Part shown: positions 16,926 to 24,237 of the stretch, one piece after another
Position numbering within the stretch: position 1 is the stretch's first letter
Layout of the letters: each line of letters begins with the position of its first letter
Assembly (NCBI GenBank): GCA_963748005.1
Contig: CAVVHH010000002.1
Span: 1,116,001-1,180,000, forward strand
Length of the DNA stretch: 64,000 bases
From: CAILZL01 sp963748005
Lineage (GTDB): Bacteria > Pseudomonadota > Gammaproteobacteria > Steroidobacterales > Steroidobacteraceae
Direction: 5' to 3'
Program-made: the position numbers and the translations under genes
The notes under the pieces: model-generated
Told to the model about the DNA's origin: nothing
What the model saw: the letters and a program-made list of their open reading frames with translations, nothing else
Databases searched by the model: none

Positions 16926-17852
16926 ATGAACGATTCCGCCCAAGACTGGATCAAACGTTTTCTTGCTCACCTGAGCACGGAGCGACGTCTGTCGGCGCAT
17001 ACCAGTGCCGCGTATGCACACGACTTACATGAATGCGCTGCATGGTGCGACAAACAATCCATCGAGAACTGGACGCAGCTGGATAGCCAGCATCTGCGCG
17101 CCTTCGCAGCAGCGGAGCATCGTCGTGGCATCGGGCCGCGCAGCATCCAGCGGCGTCTGTCCACGCTGCGCAGCTTTTTCAATTATCTGATCCGTGAAGC
17201 GCAGCTAAAGACCAATCCGGCGCTGGACGTGCGCGCGCCCAAGGCGCCGAAGCGTCTGCCGGTAACGCTGGACGCTGATCAGATGACACGCCTGCTGGAA
17301 TTTCGCACCGATGCCGAACTCGACAAACGTGACAAGGCCATCATGGAGCTGTTCTATTCCAGTGGCCTGCGTCTGGCCGAGCTGGTGGGACTGAATATGG
17401 TGGATCTCGACCTGTCAGACCACACCGTGCGGGTGCTGGGTAAGGGCAACAAGACGCGCGTAATTCCCATGGGTCGTTACGCCATTGCAGCCGTGCAAGA
17501 CTGGCTGCAGGAACGCAGTGCAATCACGTTGCAGGATGCCGCGGCCGTATTCGTCAGCCGGCAGGGCAAACGCCTGACGCCACGCGCCATTCAGCTGCGC
17601 ATTGCGCAATGGGCCCGGAAGCAGGGGCTGGGCCAGCATGTGCACCCGCACATGTTTCGCCATTCGTTTGCCTCACATTTGCTGGAATCCAGCCAGGATC
17701 TGCGTGGCGTTCAGGAACTGCTGGGCCATGCCAATATTTCCACCACGCAGGTGTACACCCACCTTGATTTCCAGCACCTCGCCAAAATATATGACGCTGC
17801 GCATCCGCGGGCCGGACGGAAGAAAGCCGCCGGGGATGACGCAAATTCGTAG
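16926..17852 (+). CDS. xerC: Tyrosine recombinase XerC
   Basis: 308 residues. With XerD it resolves chromosome dimers at dif. The N-terminal SAM-like core-binding domain holds LSAHTSAAYAHDL. The catalytic set is complete: Arg-149 (SSGLRLAELVGL), Lys-173 (LGKGNKTR), His-242 and Arg-245 (HPHMFRHSFASHLL), His-268 (LLGHANISTTQVYTH) and nucleophile Tyr-277. Context (dapF-DUF484 upstream) supports XerC over XerD. The stop TAG (17850-17852) shares its G with the following palindromic repeat. Confidence 0.95.
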   Translation: MNDSAQDWIKRFLAHLSTERRLSAHTSAAYAHDLHECAAWCDKQSIENWTQLDSQHLRAFAAAEHRRGIGPRSIQRRLSTLRSFFNYLIREAQLKTNPALDVRAPKAPKRLPVTLDADQMTRLLEFRTDAELDKRDKAIMELFYSSGLRLAELVGLNMVDLDLSDHTVRVLGKGNKTRVIPMGRYAIAAVQDWLQERSAITLQDAAAVFVSRQGKRLTPRAIQLRIAQWARKQGLGQHVHPHMFRHSFASHLLESSQDLRGVQELLGHANISTTQVYTHLDFQHLAKIYDAAHPRAGRKKAAGDDANS

Positions 17853-17908
17853 GGGCCGTTCGCGAACGGCCCTCTGATCAGCCAGACGGGTCGTTCACGA
17901 ACGACCCC
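17852..17908. repeat. Two-hairpin palindromic repeat (GGGGCG family), TA-flanked
   Basis: Outer ends are GGGGCCGTTCGCGAACGG and, on the other strand, GGGGTCGTTCGTGAACG, each itself palindromic. TA flanks it at 17850-17851 and 17909-17910. It lies in the xerC-hslV gap, and its first G ends the xerC stop codon. Confidence 0.78.
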
Positions 17909-17935
17909 TAAAACGCCACCAAGAAACCCCATCTC

Positions 17936-18493
17936 ATGTCCCATCCCTCCGCCAGCAACAGCATCCAGTTTCACGGCACCACCATCCTCACCGTGCGCCG
18001 CAACGGCGTCGTCACCATTGGCGGCGATGGTCAGGTGACCCTCGGCAACACGGTAATGAAGGGCAACGCCCGCAAAGTGCGGCGCCTGTACGACGGCAAG
18101 GTGCTGGCGGGATTTGCCGGTGGCACGGCCGATGCCTTCACGTTGTTCGAGCGTTTTGAAGCCAAGCTGCAGCAATTCGGCAATCTCACCCGCGCCGCGA
18201 TTGAGTTAGCCAAGGACTGGCGCGGTGATCGCGCACTGCGGCGTCTCGAAGCCTTGCTGAGTGTTGCCGATACGCAAAGTCTGTATGTCATTTCCGGCAA
18301 TGGCGATGTCATCGAACCGCAGGACGACATCATGGCGATTGGTTCCGGTGGCTCGTATGCACTGGCTGCGGCGCGCGCGCTGTATCAGAACACCGATCTG
18401 GATGCACCCACCATTGTCGAACGGTCATTGAACATTGCCGCCGACATCTGCATCTATACCAATCGCAATCTCACGATTGAGACTTTGTCCTGA
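17936..18493 (+). CDS. hslV: ATP-dependent protease subunit HslV (ClpQ)
   Basis: 185 residues. The family core TTILTVRRNGVVTIGGDGQVTLGNTVMKGNARKVRRL begins at Thr-15, the expected N-terminal nucleophile after removal of 14 residues ending FHG. GSGGSYALAAARAL and the C-terminal ADICIYTNRNLTIETL are typical. HslV forms a double hexamer capped by HslU and degrades regulatory and misfolded proteins. No good ribosome site is obvious; the gap upstream is filled by a palindromic repeat. Confidence 0.96.
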   Translation: MSHPSASNSIQFHGTTILTVRRNGVVTIGGDGQVTLGNTVMKGNARKVRRLYDGKVLAGFAGGTADAFTLFERFEAKLQQFGNLTRAAIELAKDWRGDRALRRLEALLSVADTQSLYVISGNGDVIEPQDDIMAIGSGGSYALAAARALYQNTDLDAPTIVERSLNIAADICIYTNRNLTIETLS

Positions 18494-18498
18494 CCGTA

Positions 18499-18551
18499 AG
18501 GCGCACACATGTGTGCGCCGCATTATGACTGGTGTACACGCGTGTACACCC
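18499..18551. repeat. Two-hairpin palindromic repeat, TA-flanked
   Basis: The first hairpin is GGCGCACACATGTGTGCGCC and the second GGTGTACACGCGTGTACACC, both perfect. TA precedes it at 18497-18498 and follows it at 18552-18553. It lies in the hslV-hslU gap. The layout matches the neighbouring repeats, but the stem centres are different. Confidence 0.75.
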
Positions 18552-18597
18552 TACGCCGGAATCTGAACCCCGTTATCAACTCTCAACTGGTCTCCCC

Positions 18598-19935
18598 ATG
18601 TCCTCCATGACCCCCCGTGAAATCGTACAAGAGCTTGATCAGCACATCGTCGGTCAGAACGCAGCCAAGCGTGCCGTGGCCATCGCGCTGCGCAATCGCT
18701 GGCGGCGCATGCAGGTGCCCGAACAACTGCGCCAGGAAATCACGCCCAAGAACATTCTGATGATTGGACCTACCGGCGTGGGCAAGACTGAAATCGCGCG
18801 ACGTCTGGCCAAGCTGGCGCATGCACCGTTCATCAAGGTGGAAGCCACCAAATTCACCGAAGTGGGTTATGTGGGTCGTGAAGTGGATTCCATCATCAAG
18901 GACCTGATGGACGTAGCGGTGAAGATCACCCGCGAAGAAGCCATGAGCAAGGTGCGTCCGCGCGCCATGGATGCTGCAGAAGATCGCGTACTCGATGCGT
19001 TGTTGCCGCGACCACGCAGCATGGGTTTCAACGATCAACCCGAGGAAGCGCCACGCGATCAGGATACGCGCCAGAAATTCCGCAAGATGCTGCGCGAAGG
19101 CCAGCTGGACGACAAGGAAATCGAAGTCGAGACACGCGCCTTGCCGGTGGGTGTGGAAATCATGGCGCCGCCGGGCATGGAAGAACTCTCTCAGCAATTG
19201 CAGGGCATGTTCCAGAATCTGGGTGGCTCACGCAGCAAGACCCGCAAGCTCAAAGTGCGCGAAGCCTTCAAGCTGCTCACCGATGATGAAGCGGCAAAGC
19301 TCATCAACGAAGAAGAACTCAAGGTCAGTGCGCTGCAGAACGCCGAACAGAACGGCATCGTATTCATCGACGAAATCGACAAGATCGCGCGCCGCCAGGA
19401 AACCAGTGGCGCCGATGTGTCGCGCGAAGGCGTGCAACGCGATCTGTTGCCGCTGGTGGAAGGCAGCACTGTCAACACCAAGTACGGCATGGTCAAGACC
19501 GACCATATTCTGTTTATTGCTTCCGGCGCATTTCACATGTCCAAGCCCTCGGATCTGATTCCGGAACTGCAGGGTCGCTTTCCAATTCGCGTCGAACTGG
19601 AAGCACTCAAGGTGGATGACTTTGTGCGCATTCTGACCGAGCCCAATGCTTCGCTGGTACGGCAGTATGAAGCGCTGCTGGCCACCGAAGGCGTGCAGCT
19701 GCAGTTCACTCCCGATGCGGTGCGACGGCTGGCCGAAGTTGCCTTCCAGGTGAATGAGCGCACCGAAAATATCGGCGCACGCCGTTTGCACACTGTGCTG
19801 GAACGTCTGCTGGAAACGCTGTCGTACGAAGCCGCCGACAAGAATGGCGCGCAGATCACTATCGATGCGGCCTATGTCGATAAATATCTGGGCGAACTGG
19901 TCAAGGATGAAGATCTCTCGCGGTACATCCTGTAA
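18598..19935 (+). CDS. hslU: ATP-dependent protease ATPase subunit HslU (ClpY)
   Basis: 445 residues from the ATG at 18598 (MSSMTPREIVQELDQHIVGQ). Walker A GPTGVGKT is at residues 57-64, the pore motif GYVGREVDS follows, then the long I-domain, Walker B IVFIDEIDKIA and the C-terminal AAA signature (ENIGARRLHTVLERLLE), ending LSRYIL, which docks into HslV. It unfolds substrates and feeds them to HslV. Immediate upstream partner is hslV. Confidence 0.97.
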   Translation: MSSMTPREIVQELDQHIVGQNAAKRAVAIALRNRWRRMQVPEQLRQEITPKNILMIGPTGVGKTEIARRLAKLAHAPFIKVEATKFTEVGYVGREVDSIIKDLMDVAVKITREEAMSKVRPRAMDAAEDRVLDALLPRPRSMGFNDQPEEAPRDQDTRQKFRKMLREGQLDDKEIEVETRALPVGVEIMAPPGMEELSQQLQGMFQNLGGSRSKTRKLKVREAFKLLTDDEAAKLINEEELKVSALQNAEQNGIVFIDEIDKIARRQETSGADVSREGVQRDLLPLVEGSTVNTKYGMVKTDHILFIASGAFHMSKPSDLIPELQGRFPIRVELEALKVDDFVRILTEPNASLVRQYEALLATEGVQLQFTPDAVRRLAEVAFQVNERTENIGARRLHTVLERLLETLSYEAADKNGAQITIDAAYVDKYLGELVKDEDLSRYIL

Positions 19936-19996
19936 GAGGACGACACATGTGTCGCCACTACAATAGGCAATCGTAGGGGCGAGGCATGCCTCGCCC
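19936..19996. repeat. Two-hairpin palindromic repeat (GGGGCG family)
   Basis: CGACACATGTGTCG (19941-19954) and GGGCGAGGCATGCCTCGCCC (19977-19996) are perfect palindromes in the hslU-DUF971 gap. The second is identical in its core to the repeat at 38326-38344. Confidence 0.75.
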
Positions 19997-20015
19997 ATCA
20001 ACCTCAAGACACACC

Positions 20016-20375
20016 ATGCCCCACCCCACCGCCATCAAACTGCGCACACAATCAAAACTGCTGGCCATCAGCTTCGACGATGGCAGCAGTTATGAGTTGC
20101 CCTTCGAATACCTGCGCGTCTACTCACCTTCAGCGGAAGTACGCGGTCATGGCCCCGGTCAGGAAACGCTGCAGCTCGGCAAACACAATGTGCTGATAAA
20201 GGGTGCGGAGCCCACTGGCCAATATGCGCTCCGGCTGATCTTTGACGATGGGCATGATTCCGGCCTGTACACCTGGGCCTATCTGCAAGAGCTGGGTAAT
20301 ACCTACGAACAGAAATGGCAGCAGTACCTGGATCGACTAAAGGAGCTGGGCATTCCTTATCCGACCCAGATTTAG
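20016..20375 (+). CDS. DUF971 (gamma-butyrobetaine hydroxylase-like N-terminal) protein
   Basis: 119 residues from the ATG at 20016 (MPHPTAIKLRTQSKLL). The family core is visible: LAISFDDGSSYELPFEYLRVYSPSAEVRGHG and RLIFDDGHDSGLYTWAYLQELG. PF06155 is a small metal-binding fold also found at the N-terminus of gamma-butyrobetaine hydroxylase; stand-alone forms are of unknown role and often follow hslVU. The stop TAG ends with the first base of the palindromic element at 20375. Confidence 0.9.
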   Translation: MPHPTAIKLRTQSKLLAISFDDGSSYELPFEYLRVYSPSAEVRGHGPGQETLQLGKHNVLIKGAEPTGQYALRLIFDDGHDSGLYTWAYLQELGNTYEQKWQQYLDRLKELGIPYPTQI

Positions 20376-20506
20376 GGAATGTCTGATTAACCCATTACTG
20401 TCATTTCGACCGAAGTGAGAAATCTTGCAAGTGATTGATAGCCAAGTATCCAAGCGAAGAAAGATTTCTCACTGCGTTCGAAATGACCAGTAAATCAGAC
20501 CTTCCT
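20375..20506. mobile_element. 132-bp TA-flanked palindromic element between convergent stop codons
   Basis: Imperfect inverted ends, GGGAATGTCTGATT on the left and AGGAAGGTCTGATT read from the right, continue into a shared GTCATTTCG and GTGAGAAATCTT. TA flanks both ends (20373-20374 and 20507-20508). The TA pairs belong to the stop codons of the DUF971 gene (TAG) and the MatC-like gene (TAA). The ends resemble those of the algZ-algR element (GGTCTG, then GTCATT), which suggests related mobilisation; this is inference. Confidence 0.72.
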
Positions 20507-21768
20507 TAGGTACCTTGGTGCGTACCCGCCAGTAAACCGGCAAAGGCCTGGCACAATATTGCGCCCACCACCGACATGGAAAAGCCCCACGCCAGCAGTT
20601 GATAAAACAGACGGCGCGATATCACCGGATCAGCCACGGCGGCCACACACAGCGCACCGATGGTGGACAGCGGCGAAACGTCCACCAGCGACGAACCCAC
20701 ATTGATGCTCAGCGAAATCGCCAGTGGATCACCACCGCCGAGATTCGCCACCAAACTCGGCACAGTGGGCAGAAAGGCCGGCAGCACCACACCGGAGGTA
20801 CTGCTGTAGGTTGAAATCAACCCGGTCACCAGCGCAATCACGCCGTTGATGCTGTTGACTGTGGCGATGCGTGCCAGCAGCGATGAAAACAATTCCATGC
20901 CGCCATTCTTTTCCAGCAGGGTCACCAGCACCGACACTCCGCATACCATCATGATCACGCCCAGCGGCACCTTGCGAATGGCTGCGCCCTCGTCGGCCAC
21001 CCTCAGCACAATCAACACCGCCGCTGCCGCAAAAGCCGCCAAGCCGATGTTGGCATTGAACGCGATCACCGCGACGATCCAGGCTGTCAGCACGCCAATG
21101 GTCAGCCAGCGCCTGCCATCAAGCGCGGTATCCGGTGCTGCTTCATCTGCAGCTACAGCCATGCTCGCTGGTATACGCCACACAAAATAAAAATAAGCCG
21201 CTGCGGCCACCAGCAAGTGGGCCAGAAAATTGGCCAGCATCACCCGCCATTCATGCCCCACCAGCCCCGCTGCCGCCATCTTGGTATTGGCGATGATGCC
21301 CACCGCGCTGATAGGCGAGAGATTGCCGGCGTTGGCGCCATTGGCAACCATCAGGGCAGTGAGCATCGGCGGTAACTGCGCACGCGCACCAATGGCGACG
21401 CCGATGGGCGCCAGCATGGCCACCGCAGCAACGGCGCCCGGGCCGATTGCAGACAACACACCGGCAATCAGGAACAGGAGGATGGGGATCAATCGCGATT
21501 GACCGCGGGCCAGAGCCGCTGCGCGCTGTGCCACCGCGTTGAAACTGCCATTGACCTCAGCCAGTCCAAACAACCAGGTCACGCCAATCAGGGTCAGAAA
21601 CAAAACCGCCGGAAAGCCGGCCATCACCGAATCGGGCTTCATGCCGGCGCCATACACGCCCACCAGCCAGGCCAGTGCAATGCAGATCAAGCCGACGTTG
21701 ATGCGCGAGATCATCGAAACCGCGATGGCCAGCAACAGCGCCAGCACCGAGATGACGGCAATGCTCAT
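20506..21768 (-). CDS. MatC-like dicarboxylate carrier (SLC13/DASS-like permease)
   Basis: 420 residues and about eleven hydrophobic segments. The N-terminal part (INVGLICIALAWLVGVYGAGMKPDSVMAGFPAVLFLTLIGVTWLFG) fits the MatC_N domain (PF07158), named after the Rhizobium malonate carrier. GANAGNLSPISAVGIIAN and STYSSTSGVVLPAFLP are the paired helical-hairpin signatures of ion-coupled dicarboxylate carriers. Substrate is probably a C3 or C4 dicarboxylate. With aquaporin it is inserted, on the opposite strand, between DUF971 and ubiE. Confidence 0.8.
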   Translation of the reverse strand: MSIAVISVLALLLAIAVSMISRINVGLICIALAWLVGVYGAGMKPDSVMAGFPAVLFLTLIGVTWLFGLAEVNGSFNAVAQRAAALARGQSRLIPILLFLIAGVLSAIGPGAVAAVAMLAPIGVAIGARAQLPPMLTALMVANGANAGNLSPISAVGIIANTKMAAAGLVGHEWRVMLANFLAHLLVAAAAYFYFVWRIPASMAVAADEAAPDTALDGRRWLTIGVLTAWIVAVIAFNANIGLAAFAAAAVLIVLRVADEGAAIRKVPLGVIMMVCGVSVLVTLLEKNGGMELFSSLLARIATVNSINGVIALVTGLISTYSSTSGVVLPAFLPTVPSLVANLGGGDPLAISLSINVGSSLVDVSPLSTIGALCVAAVADPVISRRLFYQLLAWGFSMSVVGAILCQAFAGLLAGTHQGT

Positions 21769-21815
21769 CGAACTCCCCTCTTACGTGTTCGGCTTGTGCT
21801 GCCTGCGCGGGATAC

Positions 21816-21845
21816 CCCACCCATGAGCAGATACTCACGGGTGGG
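21816..21845 (-). terminator. Hairpin downstream of aqpZ, possible terminator
   Basis: Inverted repeat of 12 bp with one mismatch (CCCACCCATGAG and CTCACGGGTGGG) and a 6-nt loop, 20 bp after the aqpZ stop. No T-run follows on either strand, so termination would have to be factor-dependent; it could also be a repeat. Confidence 0.4.
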
Positions 21846-21865
21846 TTATGGATTTCAATTGTCGT

Positions 21866-22555
21866 TCAATCTTCCGCGCTGCCGATGAAGCGATAAATCG
21901 CTGCGCCCAGCGCACCGCCCACAATGGGTGCCAGCCAGAACAGCCATAGCTGCGACACTGCCCAGTCGCCTACGAACACTGCTACACCGGTGCTGCGCGC
22001 TGGATTCACCGAGGTGTTGGTCACGGGAATGCTGATCAGGTGAATCAACGTCAGACATAGCCCGATGGCCAGTGGCGCGAATCCTGCCGGCGCGCGCTTG
22101 TCGGTGCTGCCCATGATCACGATCAGGAACATTGCCGTCATGACTACTTCGCAGACCAACGCCGCCTGCAGCGAGTAACCACCCGGCGAATGCTCGCCAT
22201 AACCGTTGGACGCGAATCCCGCCGACAGATCAAAACCCGCCTTGCCACTGGCGATGAGATACAACACGCCACCGGCGACAACGCCACCCAGCACCTGGGC
22301 GACGATATACGGCAGCAATTGACTGGCCGGGAACCTGCCGCCAGCCCAGAGCCCCACAGAAACTGCCGGATTCAGATGGCAACCCGAGATATGACCAATG
22401 GCATAGGCCATGGTCACCACGGTGAGGCCGAAAGCAAGCGACACACCAGTAAGCCCAATGCCGACCTCCGGAAATGCCGCGGCCAGCACGGCGCTGCCAC
22501 AACCACCCAACACCAGCCAGAAGGTGCCGAAAAACTCCGCAGCGTACTTTTTCAT
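21866..22555 (-). CDS. aqpZ: Aquaporin Z
   Basis: 229 residues, the AqpZ length. Both NPA boxes are intact: HLNPAVSVGLW (Asn-62) and TSVNPARSTGVAVF (Asn-184), with the selectivity-filter Arg following the second. It starts MKKYAAEFFGTFWLVLGGCGSAVLAA as in AqpZ. Six membrane helices. It conducts water across the inner membrane. Divergent from ubiE. Confidence 0.95.
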   Translation of the reverse strand: MKKYAAEFFGTFWLVLGGCGSAVLAAAFPEVGIGLTGVSLAFGLTVVTMAYAIGHISGCHLNPAVSVGLWAGGRFPASQLLPYIVAQVLGGVVAGGVLYLIASGKAGFDLSAGFASNGYGEHSPGGYSLQAALVCEVVMTAMFLIVIMGSTDKRAPAGFAPLAIGLCLTLIHLISIPVTNTSVNPARSTGVAVFVGDWAVSQLWLFWLAPIVGGALGAAIYRFIGSAED

Positions 22556-22699
22556 GTTGAATCCTCACGTCGTTGTTGTTACTGAGGCGAGCTGGCGCAC
22601 TCTAAGCCCAGACAATCCCATGGTCCATCGGCACTGGGGGCAAAAAGTCAGCAGGCCTTGCACGCCTTGAAAGGCTAGAATCTATCACCCAGAAACTAC

Positions 22700-23482
22700 A
22701 TGACTGTTATGAATTCATCGGCACCACATTCCGGGGATTCCACCCCCAAGACTGACTTCGGCTTCACCGAAGTGCCCATGGCCGAAAAAGCCAGAAAGGT
22801 GCGCGCGGTATTTGATTCAGTGGCCGGCAAGTACGACCTGATGAACGACCTGATGTCGGGCGGTGCGCATCGGCTGTGGAAACATTTCACGCTGTCGCAG
22901 ACCGGCCTGCGCCCCGGTCAGCGCGCGCTGGATGTGGCAGGCGGCACCGGCGACCTGAGTATGGGCATGGCCCGGCAGGTAGGCCCGACCGGCCTGGTGA
23001 TTCACACCGACATCAATGCCGCCATGTTGTCGAATGGTCGCGACCGATTGCTGGACAAAGGCCTGATCAGCAATGTCAGCTGGTCACTGGCGAACGCCGA
23101 AAATCTGCCGTTTGCCGACAACAGCTTTGATTGCGTCACCATCGGTTTTGGATTGCGCAATGTCACCGACAAGGCGAAGGCCCTGCGCTCCATGTTCCGA
23201 GTGCTCAAACCCGGCGGCCAGTTGCTGATTCTCGAATTCTCACATCCCACAACCCCCGGTTTGAAGCCAGTCTATGACTGGTACTCTTTCAATGTGCTGC
23301 CCAAGCTCGGCAGGATGGTTGCCAACGACGAAGCCAGCTATCGTTACCTCGCCGAGTCCATCCGCAAGTTTCCCGATCAGGAAACCTTGCTGGGTATGTT
23401 GCGCGAGGCTGGCTTTGAACAGTGTTCGTACCACAACATGACCGGCGGCATTGTCGCGCTGCATCGTGGATATAAATTTTGA
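22700..23482 (+). CDS. ubiE: Ubiquinone/menaquinone C-methyltransferase UbiE
   Basis: 260 residues. Signature FGFTEVPMAEKARKVRAVFDSVAGKYDLMNDLMSGGAHRLWK, SAM motif LDVAGGTGDLS, GFGLRNVTDKAKALRSMFRVLKPGG, and the C-terminal HNMTGGIVALHRGYKF. It methylates the quinone ring (DDMQH2 or DMKH2). A second ATG 9 bp downstream is possible. First gene of ubiE-ubiJ-ubiB. Confidence 0.97.
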   Translation: MTVMNSSAPHSGDSTPKTDFGFTEVPMAEKARKVRAVFDSVAGKYDLMNDLMSGGAHRLWKHFTLSQTGLRPGQRALDVAGGTGDLSMGMARQVGPTGLVIHTDINAAMLSNGRDRLLDKGLISNVSWSLANAENLPFADNSFDCVTIGFGLRNVTDKAKALRSMFRVLKPGGQLLILEFSHPTTPGLKPVYDWYSFNVLPKLGRMVANDEASYRYLAESIRKFPDQETLLGMLREAGFEQCSYHNMTGGIVALHRGYKF

Positions 23483-23522
23483 TCGTTAGTGCTCATACAA
23501 CCATCACATGCATTCCTTGTCT

Positions 23523-23637
23523 TCGCCTCTCCCTAAGGGATAGGTCAGGGTGAGGGTGCTCTGACAATTCAATGCCATTTACGACCAACCCACTCACCCT
23601 AACCCTCTCCCCCACTTCGTGGTGGCGAGGGGATTAA
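23523..23637. repeat. CCCTCTCCC-family inverted repeat pair between ubiE and ubiJ
   Basis: Contains CCTCTCCC, then AGGGTGAGGGTG, then ACTCACCCTAACCCTCTCCC: two inverted copies of a GC-rich palindromic unit also found at 30291, 32026, 43984 and 49140-49266. It fills the ubiE-ubiJ gap. Confidence 0.7.
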
Positions 23638-23643
23638 ACCGAC

Positions 23644-24237
23644 ATGCTGCTATCCGCTCTCGAAGCCAACCTCAATCGCAACATCGCTGCATCCTCCACA
23701 GCGCGTGCGTTATGTGCGCGACTGAATGGCAAGTCGATGCGCGTGCAGCTTTCGGGCCTGCCGATGGAATTCGTGCTGCGTGCCGAAGGCGAATACCTCC
23801 GGCTCTCGAATGATGACAAAGTTACTGCTGATGCCAGAGTTTCCGGCAGCCCATTGGGCATGCTAAGTCTCGCATCACAGCAAGCCCGGACAACCAGCGG
23901 CAGCTCGGTACACATCGAAGGCGATGCCGAGATCGCACATAACTTCAGCGAGCTACTCAAGCTGGCCAAACCCGATCTTGAAGAAGAATTGTCGCGCGTG
24001 GTCGGCGATGTCGCCGCGCATCAACTTGGCAATACCGTGCGCAGTCTGCTGGGCTTTGGCCGGCGTGTCGGTGACACCTTCCTGCAGAACGCTGGTGAAT
24101 ACCTGAGCGAAGAAGGTCGTGATGTACCCAGTCGAACCGAAGCCGAGGAATTCAATCGCGAAGTGGATACCCTGCGCGATGATGTAGAGCGCTTCGAAGC
24201 GCGCCTGAATGCACTCGAACGCAAGAACAACACCTGA
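23644..24237 (+). CDS. ubiJ: Ubiquinone biosynthesis accessory factor UbiJ (SCP2 domain)
   Basis: 197 residues. An N-terminal SCP2 lipid-binding fold (residues about 15-100, with LNGKSMRVQLSGLPMEFVLRAEGEYLRL) is followed by a helical part and a C-terminal coiled coil (EEFNREVDTLRDDVERFEARLNALERK). UbiJ holds ubiquinone precursors in the soluble Ubi metabolon and binds UbiK (encoded at 389-640). Its TGA stop overlaps the ubiB ATG by one base. Confidence 0.92.
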   Translation: MLLSALEANLNRNIAASSTARALCARLNGKSMRVQLSGLPMEFVLRAEGEYLRLSNDDKVTADARVSGSPLGMLSLASQQARTTSGSSVHIEGDAEIAHNFSELLKLAKPDLEEELSRVVGDVAAHQLGNTVRSLLGFGRRVGDTFLQNAGEYLSEEGRDVPSRTEAEEFNREVDTLRDDVERFEARLNALERKNNT

